Positions 1 through 9,402 of a DNA stretch of 64,000 bases are shown here, piece after piece (the first letter of the stretch is position 1; every line of letters starts with the position of its first letter). A program made the translations under genes and the position numbers. This DNA is from Zoroaster sp. YZ-2022 (lineage: Eukaryota; Echinodermata; Asteroidea; Forcipulatida; Zoroasteridae), in contig CM055817.1 of NCBI GenBank assembly GCA_029582265.1, forward strand, positions 30,264,787-30,328,786, given 5' to 3'. The notes beneath the pieces are model-generated. The model was given only the letters and a program-made list of their open reading frames with translations, made no database searches and was not told the DNA's origin.

Positions 1-503
1 TTGAAGTTTGGAACCGGCTTCGCTGTGCTGATCTTGTTGGGATTGTAACCGTTGCGTTTGAGGGTAGTTCGGATGTGCAGTAGTTCCTTGGGAAGGCTGT
101 CCTTGTCACAAATGTTGTAGGCGCGTTGTACGAGCGTACGGTTGACCGATGACTTGATGCTTGGATGATGGAAGGAGCGCTGGTTCAGGTACCGATCTGT
201 GTGCATGGGCTTTCTGTAGACGTTGTGGTGTAGGGAGCCGTCTGGGTTTCTGGAAATCCCAACATCAAGGAACGCGATCTTGTCATCTTCTTCCGTTTCC
301 ATGGTGAACTTGATGCTCGGGTGTTGCTGGTTTAGATGTTGTAGAAAATCCTGGAGTGTGTCTCTGCCGTGTGGCCAAACCACAAAGGTGTCATCCACGT
401 ATCGGAGCCACAGCTTGGGTTGGAGGTCGGCGGTGTTGAGGGAAGAGTTTTCAAACTCTTCCATGAAAATGTCAGCAAGGACCGGGGATAAAGGAGATCC
501 CAT
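1..503 (-). pseudogene. Penelope-like element reverse transcriptase, 5'-truncated, runs off the left edge
   Basis: Seen: an uninterrupted minus-strand reading frame that starts inside the conserved palm motif MGSPLSP, continues to the catalytic box RYVDDTFVVW (the two Asp are the metal ligands), then FLDVGISRNPDGS and NVYRKPMHTDRYL, and is still open at position 1. Known: this order and wording match the reverse transcriptase of Penelope-like and related elements of aquatic animals, which normally carry a GIY-YIG endonuclease downstream; any such domain would lie left of the window. An in-frame TAA sits three codons upstream (510-512), so the N-terminal part of the RT is missing, the usual 5' truncation of retroelements. 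The first Met is probably internal, not the true start. Family call is fairly secure; subfamily is not. Confidence 0.8.
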
Positions 504-642
504 GGTACATTATTTAGCGTTTGTTTTTGTTATGTAATTTGTATTGTCTCGAGTTACCTGTACGTATTTGAAATTAAATTGTGATACCGTGGACAAATAC
601 TAAATTATTGTACGTTTACAATTAAAATGGTTGCAATGTCGT

Positions 643-806
643 TACATAGGTTCAATTCTAATACATACTGGAGGGCAGTCTTCTGTCAGTTTATTTTGCA
701 GGGCTTGTAATCTTTTTGGAATGATAAACTCCTCATCAGTGGATGGTCGTGACATTGAGAACTCCACCAGTTCTTTTAGAAGCCATGTTGTCCCCTTCGC
801 TGGGAC
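643..806 (-). CDS. DUF7869-type gene, last visible exon
   Basis: The acceptor lies at 807-808; the reading begins VPAKGTTWLLKELVEFSM and includes PKRLQALQNKLTEDCPP. It either reads through to a TAA at 643-645, giving a terminal exon ending CIRIEPM, or splices at a good GTATGT donor at 668-663. Amphipathic and Leu-rich; no domain name assigned. Phase 0 matches the preceding exon. Confidence 0.55.
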
Positions 807-2275
807 CTGGAATGTAAACGTTATAACCCGTTATGTTTCGTGCGTGGATTGCACAATTTATTACTATTAGGTGTTACAGTGTTCTCTATCGTGAACAACT
901 TGTATATCGTATTTTGGTTTAAGTTTAAACATTTAACATCAGGAATTATCTTCCCTAGGTTTTCAATGTTACGCATAAAGTCGATCCACCAGTGCTTTGC
1001 TCTTTCGGGAAACCGTCCCTCGTAGCCTTTTGGTAGATCTTTCCTTAGCTGATCCAAATCCATTTTTTGTAGATCAGGCTTTACCCACTCCGGGACAACC
1101 TCGACATTTGGGATTTTCTACAATAAGAACAAGAGCAATATTGATCAAACGTGTAGAAATTCCACATTATTTGTTCACAACCCCTGTACTATACAGAGTC
1201 ACTAACATTAACTTTGAAATGAAGTGTAGAAAATCACTGAGAATATTGAATATCTATAATTTATATGCATAAAATGTTGTTCAGAAGCAGATCATCAATT
1301 GACATTTAACTATTATTTGTATAAACATTTCACCATGTACCTAATGATATTGAGTGATTTAATATTAAGTAAGTGTTGAGAAATCACTGAAAAATTTAAG
1401 GATTAGGACCTACCTTGAAACATAACAGCCCAAGAGAATCCTGTAGTGGTTCTTCTTCTCCAGCAATGTATTCAAGCTGTGGCTTCCAAGCGTCTGAGCT
1501 CCAAAGCCTGTAATGCATCCTAGTTGCCCCATCAATGCGCTTGAATCGGAAACAATGTGGGTGGCTGTGATTTCCCATTTGTTTGAACATGTGTGGTCCC
1601 ATCCAGGCTTTGATGTCGTATAATTTAGTTATTTCTTCCACTTGCACCTCTGGTGTATAGCTGGACGTGATGCTCGAGTACAAATCTGGTTTTTAATAAT
1701 GTATTCACAATACAAGAATATTTATGGTCCTATAACCTTTCATCTATAACCATTCCAATCGCACTACCTTTAATCGTCAAGTTCATTGTCGTCGTCATAG
1801 TAATGTCACTGTACTCTTCATCGTTACCAATGTTATCAAAGTTATAATCGAGTAGGCGCGCTTATGTATTCCATTTTCTGAAAAGTATTATTTTCCTATG
1901 ACATGATCTTACTGAGCTATAGCTGTTTATTACTTCAATTAATTCTGTCTGTTCGTACCTGGTAATGTGTGCAGATTCTGCCTAGAAATCTTTGAAGAAA
2001 ATGTTGAAAACATTTGGTCAACGTCCTCGTGGGTGTGGCCGACTACCAAAAAGTTGAGAAAGACCTGCGAACCAAACCATCAATTCAGTTATATACATAC
2101 ATGTGTGTGTGTGTGTGTGTGTGAACGTACACACCATTCGTTGTGGGGTCCAAAACACAATAGAACAATTGGACCCCACAAGGTAACTATAGAAAATCTT
2201 GTACCCCACAGGAGAATTATAAGGAAAAGGGATAATAGAACGAACAAAGGAATACCCCACAAATCAATGTGCGTG

Positions 2276-2309
<34 letters not shown>

Positions 2310-5300
2310 CGCATTCAAACCGGGGACGTATAACAAAAGGGACAATGGTCCCCGGTTGCTCTCACAATGGAGAACAATCCGTCCCCGTATTTTTGGACAA
2401 AGGAATTTGACAAAGGAAGTCCCCGAATGCCGGTGTTCGAGTCCGGCATCAGCCAATTTTTCTTTTCTCCATATAAATCTACTTTGTGTACAACCACATA
2501 AAAGGCTTGTGTCCCGTTAATTGTGTGATCCCCGCTACTGCTGTTACGCAGGTTGTTTGCATCTGACCGGGGCTTGATCCCTGGCTACTCGGCAGATATG
2601 GTTTGGCCTCTGACCTGGCCCCATAGAGCAATAGATAATTGGCATAAGTGGACCGCCCACCAACATAGGGGCTGGTTAGCTCAGTTGGTAGAGCGCTCGT
2701 ACGGTAATCGAGAGGTCGCGAGTTCGAGTCCGGCATCAGCCAATGTTTCTTTGCTCGCGAACCGTATATATATATATATATATCCTCACAGAACAAATCA
2801 GTAACTAAGAAACTGTTTTCTTTTACTTCTATAATTGTATCGACTGTAAAAAGCGATAAATTATAACACTTACCTCTGTAAATATTCCGTACTCCACAAG
2901 AAGTGACGCAAAACATACCACGTGCCTGTTTTTGTTTTCTCTGAAACAGTTATCCAATTGAACATTCAGAGTTCTTCCCAGATATTGTCTGTTCAGATAC
3001 AGCGCCCGCAGAAGCACATTTATTGTCAGGTTGGGATCATGTGGAAACTGCCTCATATCTATGTAAGCTAAGGGAATTTTCCACTCGGAACGTTTGTATG
3101 CACGATGGCACCTGTACAAAAAGTAATGTAAATTATATTATTGCACTGAAATATGTATCTATAGATGTCTAATGGTTGATACGGAGTGCCATGGTCGAGC
3201 GGTTTAGTGCATCGGATTTGTGTTCTGATGGCTGAGTCGTCAGAATGTGGGTTCGAATCCTAACCGCGACCATTGTGTCCTTGAGCAAGACACTTTACCA
3301 TAATTGCTTCTCTCCACCCAGGGGTAAATGGATACCTGTGAGGGCAGAGTTGGTTGTTGTGTTTGATTAGCCCTATATGCGCTGTAATGGCAGCAATTGA
3401 GCTGTATACTCCACAGGGAGCTGAGATGGTTTCAGGAATGATTTATGAGCATGATGAGCAGGGGTTTTAATATAATGCGCCTTGAGCACCAGTTTGGTGG
3501 ATAAGTGCGCTATATAAGTCCACATTATTATTCTTACGGTATGTCTGTAATATCATATGAAGGCTTAACCATCAGAAACATTTCTCTTTTTCATAAACCT
3601 TAAGAGCATTGTGAAATCATTATGGATTTTATCATGTGGGCGTCCGCGACTGATTTACAGTCAACCCATTCACAAACTGTCTGTTTCAGTTTTAATCCTC
3701 AGGATTGATGAAACCATAGATGGTGAAACTAAGCCCTGTGAACAACGCTAGCATTTACTCACCCGTAATGTGTGTTCTGAGTCTTGCCAGATGTTGCGTG
3801 GCCTTGTCCATAGTTACCAGATGAGGAACATCAGTTTTTCTCTGGTCCATCCCATCTATGATTATGGTGACATGCTCTTTGGGGTTGTCTCGTGCATTCT
3901 GTCGTTTAATATAGTATTGTTTGCGCTCTAGCCTGGAGGGATTAATAAACAAAAATTTCTGTGACTTTTGCATTGAACTGAATATCCTTGAAAAGCGTTT
4001 ATCAACATGTGACTTTTACAGTTTCAACATTTCTGTTGAAATTTGTTTGACTTTGTGTTGTTATTTATCGGCAATTTTGTACGTAGCTTAGGGAATAATT
4101 CAGAAGCAGAGATATAGAGATTTTAATGACTCATGCCACATTTGTAATCTACATGTAGCAACAGTAGCGGAACAAGTTACCGCCGGGCCGGGGGGCAGAG
4201 CGCACGGTCGGCCCCCCCCCATCATTCCCTAACCACACGTGATTTCCGAGAGACCCGTCATGATTACACTTCATGTTTTCAGGGGAGCTCAAAATAAAGA
4301 AAGGGCCCGGTTGATTTGTGTAAGTTCCAGCTCGGGCCCGTCCCCCAACCACCCCCACCCCCCCACCCCCACCCCCCTCCACCAGAATGTAAAAAAAAAC
4401 AAAAAACATTTTTTTTTCTTTGGGGAGGGGGGTCCGGGCCCCCCCCCCCCTCCGGGCCGGCGGACGGCTGCCCCCCAGCCCCCCCTGACGGTCCGCCACT
4501 GTGTAGCAATGTAGATCACTATTATAGTGTCATGTTGTACACCACTGTCTGGAACATAACCTCAATACAGAGTGAATAAAATGGTTAATTCAAGTTATTA
4601 AAAATGTGTGCACGTTCAGAAGCCGTATCAGTATTTGAATATTCGTAATGGCGCACAATAATTTGTTGTTTGTTTAGCAGACTCCAATCAAATTTTGCTA
4701 CTATCCCAGCCGATCCCATGATACGCCGGCCTTCATGACAAATGTTGTTTTTATTTATATTTGTGGTTAATAAATCGGGGGAAGGGAGTGCATATAGTTG
4801 GGTATAGGTAAACGATTACATCATACAGATGTAGTTAATTCAATTTACTTACATGACTTGTTCTATGTGAAGGTTTTTCAGGCCGGCTATCTCCTTTCTT
4901 GTCTCTTCGTTTTTGTTGTTATGAAATTTCTCTTCTAGTTCCACGCAGCTGCTGCATTTTGTAAATTCCGATCCCTGTTCCGAAGGAAAATGTACAAAGA
5001 AAATATATCAAGACCTGAAGTTAAATGTCACCAACATCCCATTTCAAAGGGTTTCGTCACTATGTGATGTTTTAAACATGTCTTAAAGTCTCTTTTAAAA
5101 ATAAAATTATAGCTTATGTTTATCAAAATTTACTTGTTGTGATTCATGTATGCGGAAATTCAGTAGCTATTAGGCCAAAAAAACAAAACATGTTGAGTTG
5201 CCCTCCACCGACCGACCCAAAAGTGCTGAAATCTCGGGTCGGTTTTTTTTTTTTTTTTTTTTCCCCCCGTCATTCATCGGCCTATTTTCTTAATGAAACT

Positions 5301-8300
5301 TACCAATTTTCTGTGTATAAAATATAATACGTTTGATTTGTGAAATTTTCCACTTTTTTTTACCGGTAAATTTACCGGTACCTAAGACTCAATCTACATG
5401 TTTTCAAATCGAATGGCCCCGGCCCTCACATGGTGCACTGCCGACTCAAATCTACACGTTTTCCAATCGAATGGTCCCTTACATGTTTTCCACTGGCTTC
5501 GCGCACTGTTTTGTATGTCAACGATTGCGACTCAATCTACACGTTTTCAAATCAAATGGCCCTCACACGTTGTGCACTGGCTCCCCGCACTGTACGTGTT
5601 TCAATGATTGCGACTCAATCTACACGTTTTCAAATCAAATGGCCCTCACACGTTGTGCACTGGCTTCCCCGCACTGTACGTGTGTCAACGATTGCGACTC
5701 GATCTCCACGTTTTCAAATCGAATGGCCACTCACGTGATGCATGATGAGCATTGCACGCAATATGTGGATGAATTTGCTGTGTCAATCACAGCGAAAAGT
5801 ACAACAAAAATGCTTGGGATACTTTTATTCTAAAGCAAAATTCCTTGCTGATAGGTATACAATTGTCTTAATATCATATGTCAACCAATGGGATGCATAA
5901 AGTTGTTAAGAACAAAAGTGCTAGAAACAAGTGTATGAAATGTTGAAATAAAGTTGTTGAAAGATTACCCGGTATTATAAAGTTGAATGTGTGATGTCTT
6001 TTTATTATTTAGGTACTTGTGCATACTGCTAGATCATTGTCTTTGACAAACATGGTATGTGGTTTCAGTTCCAATGCATTTAAATCTTAAAATCTTAAAA
6101 TCTTAAAATGACAAGGAAAAAAAAAATCCCGACCGACCGACCCCTTCAAATAATTATTTTCACTGGAGGGCAACTCAACAATTTTGTTTGCCTTACGGCA
6201 GAGGATATGTGTTATAGCTACGACATGGCTGTCATTGCTATTTGTATTATGACTTTTCATTTGACTCCGTCTGGTTTACATTCTACAATTAAGGTTCATT
6301 ATATAACTTCAGTATATGCTAAGAGGAGGGTAAGGTTTATTATGTAACTTCAATATATGCTAAGAGGGTGGAGTAAAAAAAAATCATCCCGCAGTATTGA
6401 CAATACATGATTGACAACACGTGACATTTGTGTAATATTATTTGATAAATGACAGCGATCAATTTTGTTTCAATTTACATACCTTCCCAATATGGACGTT
6501 TGAAAAGTTTGATTTCCACAAATTGGAGAAATGTCCGTACGAAATAGTGTCATCCTTCGAAATTCCTAGCTCCTGTGAGAACAAAATAATATCAAATTAC
6601 AAACATACACAAATTTCCGTTTTCATTATTTAATTGCCTACAAAATGTGTCATATGTTTGATAAACATGACATGATTTGAATGATAGTTTCAATAAAGAT
6701 GACAGTTTTCTTTTTATCTGAACTTTGTACTTGAGAGAAAAGGTAAACAAAATAATGTTTCTGAAATACATATTTCTCAAAAAAAAAATAGCGAGATTAA
6801 CGATTTTGCAGTGACAATTTACCGAAATGAATTAATCGTGGGTATATTTACTGTTTACTGTTGTAGCAAGATTTTAATAAGTATTTAAACTTTGAAAATA
6901 ACAAATAAATGTAAAAAATACATTCATGCCAAAAGGAAGCTCAGTGGCGTAACTAAGGTCCAGTTTTCAGGGGACACTAGGGGGTGCACCACTTTCTCTT
7001 GTCTCAGATAGGGACCTATTTTTTCAAAATTCTGAATGGGGGCACCCGGGGGCATGGACCTCAACTGGGGGGGGGGGGGCACGTTCCCCCCATGCCCTCC
7101 ATATTTACGCCACTGAAGAAGCTTTAAAGTTCAAATACATGCACGATAAATGATTATAGACATTAAAGGCCTTAATAATTTTAAACAAATTCTGCTGTCA
7201 TACGTTCATATACTTGTTTCATGTCCCACGTTGCCGGCAGATTGATAACATTCTGTGAGGCATGTAATCCCCAACAGTTTGGAAAAATTGTTCATCCAAC
7301 CGATGCTCTCCGTCGACTTAGTTGTAAGACGAGATCTCCCGGTGTTCCCGTGGTCAACGCTGTGGTTACCCTGCCTTACTAGCTTGACACACCGGTTAAA
7401 CCGCGACAACGACACACCGTAGACCTTCATCCATGCTTCTTTACAGACTGTGTGACCGTAAATTACTAGATTAATGTCAAAACATGATTCAGAAATCAAG
7501 GCATGCCGGCGTATTTGTTCAATTATAAAATTTCTTTGTGCGGGCTCATTAATACTGACGAACTCGTCTTGACATAAGCTGATATCATTCATACTTAGTT
7601 TCCTCATGCATTTTTTGCCACAAGCGCAGGACTGTCTCAGTATTGAAAGTGGTGACCATCCTTCATAAAGCTACAGTCCCACCACCCCGCTAATATGCCG
7701 CAGAGAGGCGTTAGATGCCGGCATCAAGAAATAAAATGACCGTGGTGTAGCGTCTGTAAACGTCTATTAACGTCTCTTAACGCCCTGATTTGTCATTGCA
7801 GTCCCACATACACGGCATACAAACGGTATACAGCCGGCTTACAAGCACGTTAGAGGGAGGCAGACCCACGCTAGCGGGCGGCAGAGAGACGCTAATTGGC
7901 GTTGGCACTGCGCAGAGGGAGGCAAACAGGCGCTAACAGCCCGCGCACGCGCGTTAGAGGCCGACAGACCTACGCTAGAGGGCGGCATACCCTCGTTAGG
8001 GGGCGGCAGACCTACGGAACAGCCCCGCTAGATGCCGTCCCATAGCGTCGGTCTGCCGTCCCTTAGCGTCGGTCTGCCGTCCCATAGCGCAGTAATGCCT
8101 CCCTGATGCCATCTCTTTCGAGTTCCGCGCCATACCACGCAACAAGGCGGCAACAACACGCTGGAAGGCGGTGGACCCTCGCACGATAACGGCAGACCCT
8201 CGCTAGATGGGGGCAGACCTGCGTTAATAGGCGTTAATAGGCGGCAAGCAAAAGTTTGCCGTTCACCCCCGCAATTATAAAACATTTTTATAATTTCGGG

Positions 8301-8885
8301 GACGGTTGCCGGCATGTGGCGTTACATGGCGGCGACCTACGTTGACCTGCGTTAAGAGCCGCAGCTACACGGTGGTCCTGCGCTGATACACGGTGACCAG
8401 GCCGGCAACAAATATTTGCTCTGCCGGCATCTAACGGGCTCGCTAACGTGGTGGTGGGACTGTAGCTTTAGATCTTCGTCCTTTCTTTATTGGTGTTGAT
8501 GCACTCCGTGGCTTTACATTGGATAAGTCATCGATTTTTCCATGTGAGCTTGTTGGTTGGGGTTCCGAGTTACGGGAAACGTCAAAATTGCCAGTAAATC
8601 TTGTTTCGAAATAGCCTGAAATAGCATCATCTAAATCAGACTCTGTCCAAGTCTTGTTACCGCCTGGTGGAACTAAAATATCATCATCTAAATCAGACTC
8701 TGTCCAAGTCTTGTTACCGCCTGAAACTGAAATATCATCATCTAAAATCAGACTCTGTCCAAGTCTTGTTACCGCCTGGAATTGAAATACTAGCATCATC
8801 TAAATCAGACTCTGTCCAAGTCCTGTTACCGCCTGGAATTGAAATAGCATCATCTAAATCAGACTCTGTCCAAGTTATATTCATG
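643..8885 (-). CDS. Multi-exon gene for a DUF7869-type protein (interrupted or mis-assembled)
   Basis: About ten minus-strand exons with GT/AG borders encode one protein. In order: an acidic repeat region (8885-8471), a Cys-rich N-terminal part (about 7665-7188), then 6572-6483, 4974-4853, 3932-3763, 3111-2874, 2064-1959, 1685-1414, 1117-938 and 806-643. Splice phases agree between neighbouring exons from 6572 down to 806. Motifs in order: IIIDGMDQRKTD, LDNCFRENKNRH, VVGHTHEDVDQMF. This set is the signature of the DUF7869 family, widespread in invertebrates; its function is unknown to me, and the acidic motifs leave open an RNase H-like, transposase-derived fold (inference). Problems: one-base frameshifts around 3075 and at two places in 7290-7190, plus a MITE at 7666-8470. 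These could be decay or assembly error. Confidence 0.7.
938..1117 (-). CDS. DUF7869-type gene, exon
   Basis: A 60-codon, phase 0-0 exon. It starts after a TTGTAG acceptor and reads VVPEWVKPDLQKMDLDQL, then FPERAKHWWIDFMRNIENL. The donor (GTTAAA) is weak and is the least certain border of the gene. The Trp pair and the basic/acidic alternation fit the C-terminal helical part of DUF7869 proteins. Confidence 0.5.
1414..1685 (-). CDS. DUF7869-type gene, exon
   Basis: Acceptor CCAG before 1685 and donor GTAGGT after 1414. Reads EITKLYDIKAWMGPHMF, then NHSHPHCFRFKRIDGATRM and YRLWSSDAWKPQLEYI. The His-rich FRFK block with a following W-S-D is typical of the part of DUF7869 proteins that follows the HTHED motif. 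Its first two bases complete a codon split from the preceding exon (Gly/Asp), which supports the pairing. Confidence 0.65.
1959..2064 (-). CDS. DUF7869-type gene, exon with the VVGHTHEDVDQ motif
   Basis: A 106-bp exon between a TTCGCAG acceptor and a GTACGA donor. It encodes FLVVGHTHEDVDQMFSTFS, the most diagnostic motif of DUF7869 proteins. Conserved His and acidic residues suggest a metal site (inference). Phase 0 in, phase 1 out, matching its neighbours. Confidence 0.75.
2102..2122. repeat. (TG)n microsatellite
   Basis: About ten TG units; a second (GT)n tract lies at 2279-2308. Both fall in the intron before the 1959-2064 exon. Confidence 0.9.
2279..2308. repeat. (GT)n microsatellite
   Basis: About 15 GT units, intronic in the minus-strand DUF7869-type gene. 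Confidence 0.9.
2429..2454 (+). repeat. Partial copy of the tRNA-like 3' half
   Basis: The T-arm and acceptor sequence TTCGAGTCCGGCATCAGCC is repeated from the tRNA-like locus at 2670-2741, and both copies are followed by a similar CAAT/TTTCTTT stretch. This indicates a dispersed tRNA-derived repeat rather than two independent tRNA genes. Confidence 0.55.
2670..2741 (+). tRNA. tRNA-like sequence, probably a pseudogene or SINE head
   Basis: A 72-nt cloverleaf can be drawn. The acceptor GGCTGGT pairs with ATCAGCC (one G-T), the D-arm is GCTCAGTTGGTAGAGC, and the T-loop is TTCGAGT. The anticodon arm is poor (T-T mismatch, C instead of U at 33; the triplet would be GGT), and two of five T-stem pairs are broken. 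Box A and box B promoter sequences are recognisable. A partial copy lies 240 bp away, so a tRNA-derived repeat is more likely than a working tRNA-Thr. Confidence 0.4.
2874..3111 (-). CDS. DUF7869-type gene, exon with the LDNCFRENKN motif
   Basis: Acceptor TGTACAG before 3111; donor GTAAGT after 2874. The main part reads YIDMRQFPHDPNLTINVLL, then QLDNCFRENKNRHVVCF and SLLVEYGIFTE. The first 13 codons are in a different frame (IVHTNVPSGK) from the rest: one base is missing near 3072-3078, within a run of Cs in the coding strand. With that base the exon would be in phase with both neighbours, so sequencing error is as likely as a real lesion. Confidence 0.7.
3187..3538 (+). mobile_element. tRNA-derived SINE, full-length copy
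   Basis: The head at 3191-3273 folds as a type II tRNA: acceptor ATGGTCG pairs with CGACCAT, there is a long variable arm, and box B reads GGTTCGAATCC. This suggests descent from a Leu or Ser tRNA. The body follows with CCTTGAGCAAGACACTTTA and a 3' end GCGCTATATAAGTCCACA with a short ATT-type tail. A second, head-less copy is at 24905-25155, which confirms dispersal. It is intronic in the DUF7869-type gene. SINEs have no coding capacity and rely on a partner LINE. Confidence 0.8.
3763..3932 (-). CDS. DUF7869-type gene, exon with the DGMDQ motif
   Basis: A 170-bp exon with a CTCCAG acceptor and GTGAGT donor. Encodes LERKQYYIKRQNARDN, VTIIIDGMDQRKTDVPH and LARLRTHITG. The Asp in DGMDQ is the first strongly conserved acidic residue of the family. 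The split codon at its start (AT plus G gives Met) joins it to the exon at 4853-4974. Confidence 0.7.
4162..4501. mobile_element. hAT-type MITE with an exact 8-bp target duplication
   Basis: Element of 340 bp bounded by CAGTAGCGGA and TCCGCCACTG, the hAT-like CAGTGGCG terminal motif with one change on the left. It is flanked on both sides by the identical octamer TGTAGCAA (4154-4161 and 4502-4509). The interior is G/C-homopolymer rich with no transposase, so it is non-autonomous. It lies in the intron between the 4853-4974 and 3763-3932 exons. Confidence 0.85.
4853..4974 (-). CDS. DUF7869-type gene, exon (FTKC..C segment)
   Basis: A 122-bp exon, acceptor GGAACAG and donor GTAAGT. Encodes GSEFTKCSSCVELEEKF, then a Lys/Glu-rich helix ending AGLKNLHIEQV. 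The CxxC pair followed by a charged helix is characteristic of the middle of DUF7869 proteins. Confidence 0.65.
5171..6195. mobile_element. MITE with TGTTGAGTTGCCCTCCA inverted repeats and an internal minisatellite
   Basis: TGTTGAGTTGCCCTCCA at 5191-5207 recurs inverted at 6164-6180. A second block of GACC repeats lies inside each end (5209-5218 and 6131-6144). The similarity extends outward through A/C-rich sequence to about 5171 and 6195, so the exact ends are uncertain and no clean target duplication was found. The interior carries a minisatellite (5393-5725) and no transposase. Superfamily unassigned. Confidence 0.65.
5393..5725 (+). repeat. Minisatellite, about 85-bp unit, four copies
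   Basis: Units share TCTACACGTTTTCAAATC, an AATGGCCCTCACACG block and GACTCAATC; the copies begin near 5393, 5448, 5531 and 5616, with a final partial copy near 5700. The repeat lies inside the MITE at 5171-6195. Open frames through it are by-products of the repeat. Confidence 0.85.
6483..6572 (-). CDS. DUF7869-type gene, exon (SYGHFSNLWK segment)
   Basis: A 90-bp, phase 0-0 exon between CTCACAG and GTATGT. Encodes ELGISKDDTISYGHF and NLWKSNFSNVHIGK. The short helix with a conserved LW occurs in the family between the N-terminal Cys-rich part and the FTKC segment. Confidence 0.6.
6942..7115. mobile_element. Short hAT-type MITE
   Basis: Bounded by CAGTGGCGTAACTA on the left and TATTTACGCCACTG on the right, the classical hAT terminus. 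The flanking octamers AGGAAGCT (6934-6941) and AAGAAGCT (7116-7123) differ at one base, an aged 8-bp duplication. 174 bp, no coding capacity, G-tract near the right end. Confidence 0.8.
7188..7665 (-). CDS. DUF7869-type gene, Cys-rich N-terminal exon with frameshifts
   Basis: Reads CACGKKCMRKLSMNDI, INLVIYGHTVCKEAWMKVY, then HGNTGRSRLTTKSTES and GWMNNFSKLLG. After this the homologous reading changes frame twice: GDYMPHRM, then LPATWDMKQVYERMTAEF. The HGNTG block followed by a LP..KQVYE segment is the usual N-terminal arrangement of DUF7869 proteins. The 5' border is uncertain: an AG acceptor lies at 7632-7633, but the frame is also open up to the MITE edge at 7666. Confidence 0.55.
7666..8470. 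mobile_element. Repeat-filled MITE with TAAAGCTACAGTCCCACCACC ends
   Basis: The left end at 7666 and the inverted right end at 8470 share about 20 bp (TAAAGCTACAGTCCCACCAC), consistent with a TA target. The interior is GC-rich and made of many short degenerate repeats of GTTAGAGGGCGGCAGAC type and ACGTCT, in both orientations. No transposase. It sits exactly between two coding blocks of the minus-strand gene. Superfamily not assigned. Confidence 0.7.
8471..8885 (-). CDS. Acidic repeat region, probable N-terminus of the DUF7869-type gene
   Basis: A minus-strand frame built on five near-perfect copies of GNKTWTESDLDDDI, then GYFETRFTGNFDVSRNSE and a basic tail STPIKKGRRSK. It ends exactly where the MITE at 7666-8470 begins, and the Cys-rich exon resumes on the other side, so they are probably one exon split by the insertion or two exons with the MITE in the intron. 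The assignment to this gene rests on strand, spacing and frame, not on homology. Confidence 0.4.
8620..8880. repeat. Coding minisatellite, about 55-bp unit, five copies
   Basis: Units share CATCTAAATCAGACTCTGTC followed by CAAGTCTTGTTACCGCCTGG. On the minus strand each copy encodes GNKTWTESDLDD plus a variable linker. Unit lengths vary by 1-6 bp, so not every copy stays in frame. Confidence 0.85.
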
Positions 8886-9018
8886 ATGAGCGACGACCGA
8901 TTCCCCAAAATTTAGCACATGCTATATTTGCTGTTCATCCGGTATGATCAGGGTCCTTATAGCCTAATGCAACACAACAATCCTCGCAAAAACCCAGACG
9001 ATCTACATCGAATGCTAC

Positions 9019-9402
9019 GTGCCAACACAACTGATCAACTTTCACTGTACAAGTCATAAACTTAGTCCTTCAATCACCAAAACGGCTTACCTCAAGGTCG
9101 TAAATACTAGTGTATACGTTGATTGTGTAGTTTTGATTATAAATAAACATAAGGTTTATTTAGCCCTAAACATATCTCACGATATGCAAAAAACGTTAAT
9201 TCTATCACCGTGGACAAATGGATTAAAACTATTCCAAGAAATGCGTAGAATGAGAGCACCGACTGATTATAAAGATTCAGACTTTGTTAAACTCGGCACG
9301 AAAGGAAGACATTTTATTTTTAAAAATATAGAGGGTTGTGGATATAAATATTTAATATTAGATATGTTGTATGATTTATTTATTATAAGTTGTAAAATCT
9401 GA
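9019..9402 (+). CDS. Unassigned ORF, 127 codons
   Basis: I do not recognise this protein. It has a hydrophobic N-terminal half (YVDCVVLIINKHKVYLAL) and a charged C-terminal half (KLFQEMRRMRAPTDYKD, then LGTKGRHFIFKNIEGCGYK). No splice sites or promoter were judged convincing, and the downstream 250 bp is AT-rich with no continuation. It may be a fragment of a mobile-element protein or chance. Confidence 0.2.
   Translation: MPTQLINFHCTSHKLSPSITKTAYLKVVNTSVYVDCVVLIINKHKVYLALNISHDMQKTLILSPWTNGLKLFQEMRRMRAPTDYKDSDFVKLGTKGRHFIFKNIEGCGYKYLILDMLYDLFIISCKI

Noticed and set aside
223..537. + strand frame of 104 codons
   Set aside because: Shadow of the Penelope-like RT on the minus strand, which has the recognisable motifs.
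2670..2741. Functional tRNA-Thr gene
   Set aside because: Mismatches in anticodon and T stems, C at position 33, and a partial dispersed copy nearby; kept only as a tRNA-like sequence.
4149..4579. Gly/Pro-rich frames on both strands
   Set aside because: Produced by G and C homopolymers inside the hAT-type MITE.
9019..9402. Polinton or host gene assignment for this ORF
   Set aside because: No motif or neighbour supports any family; listed only as unassigned.
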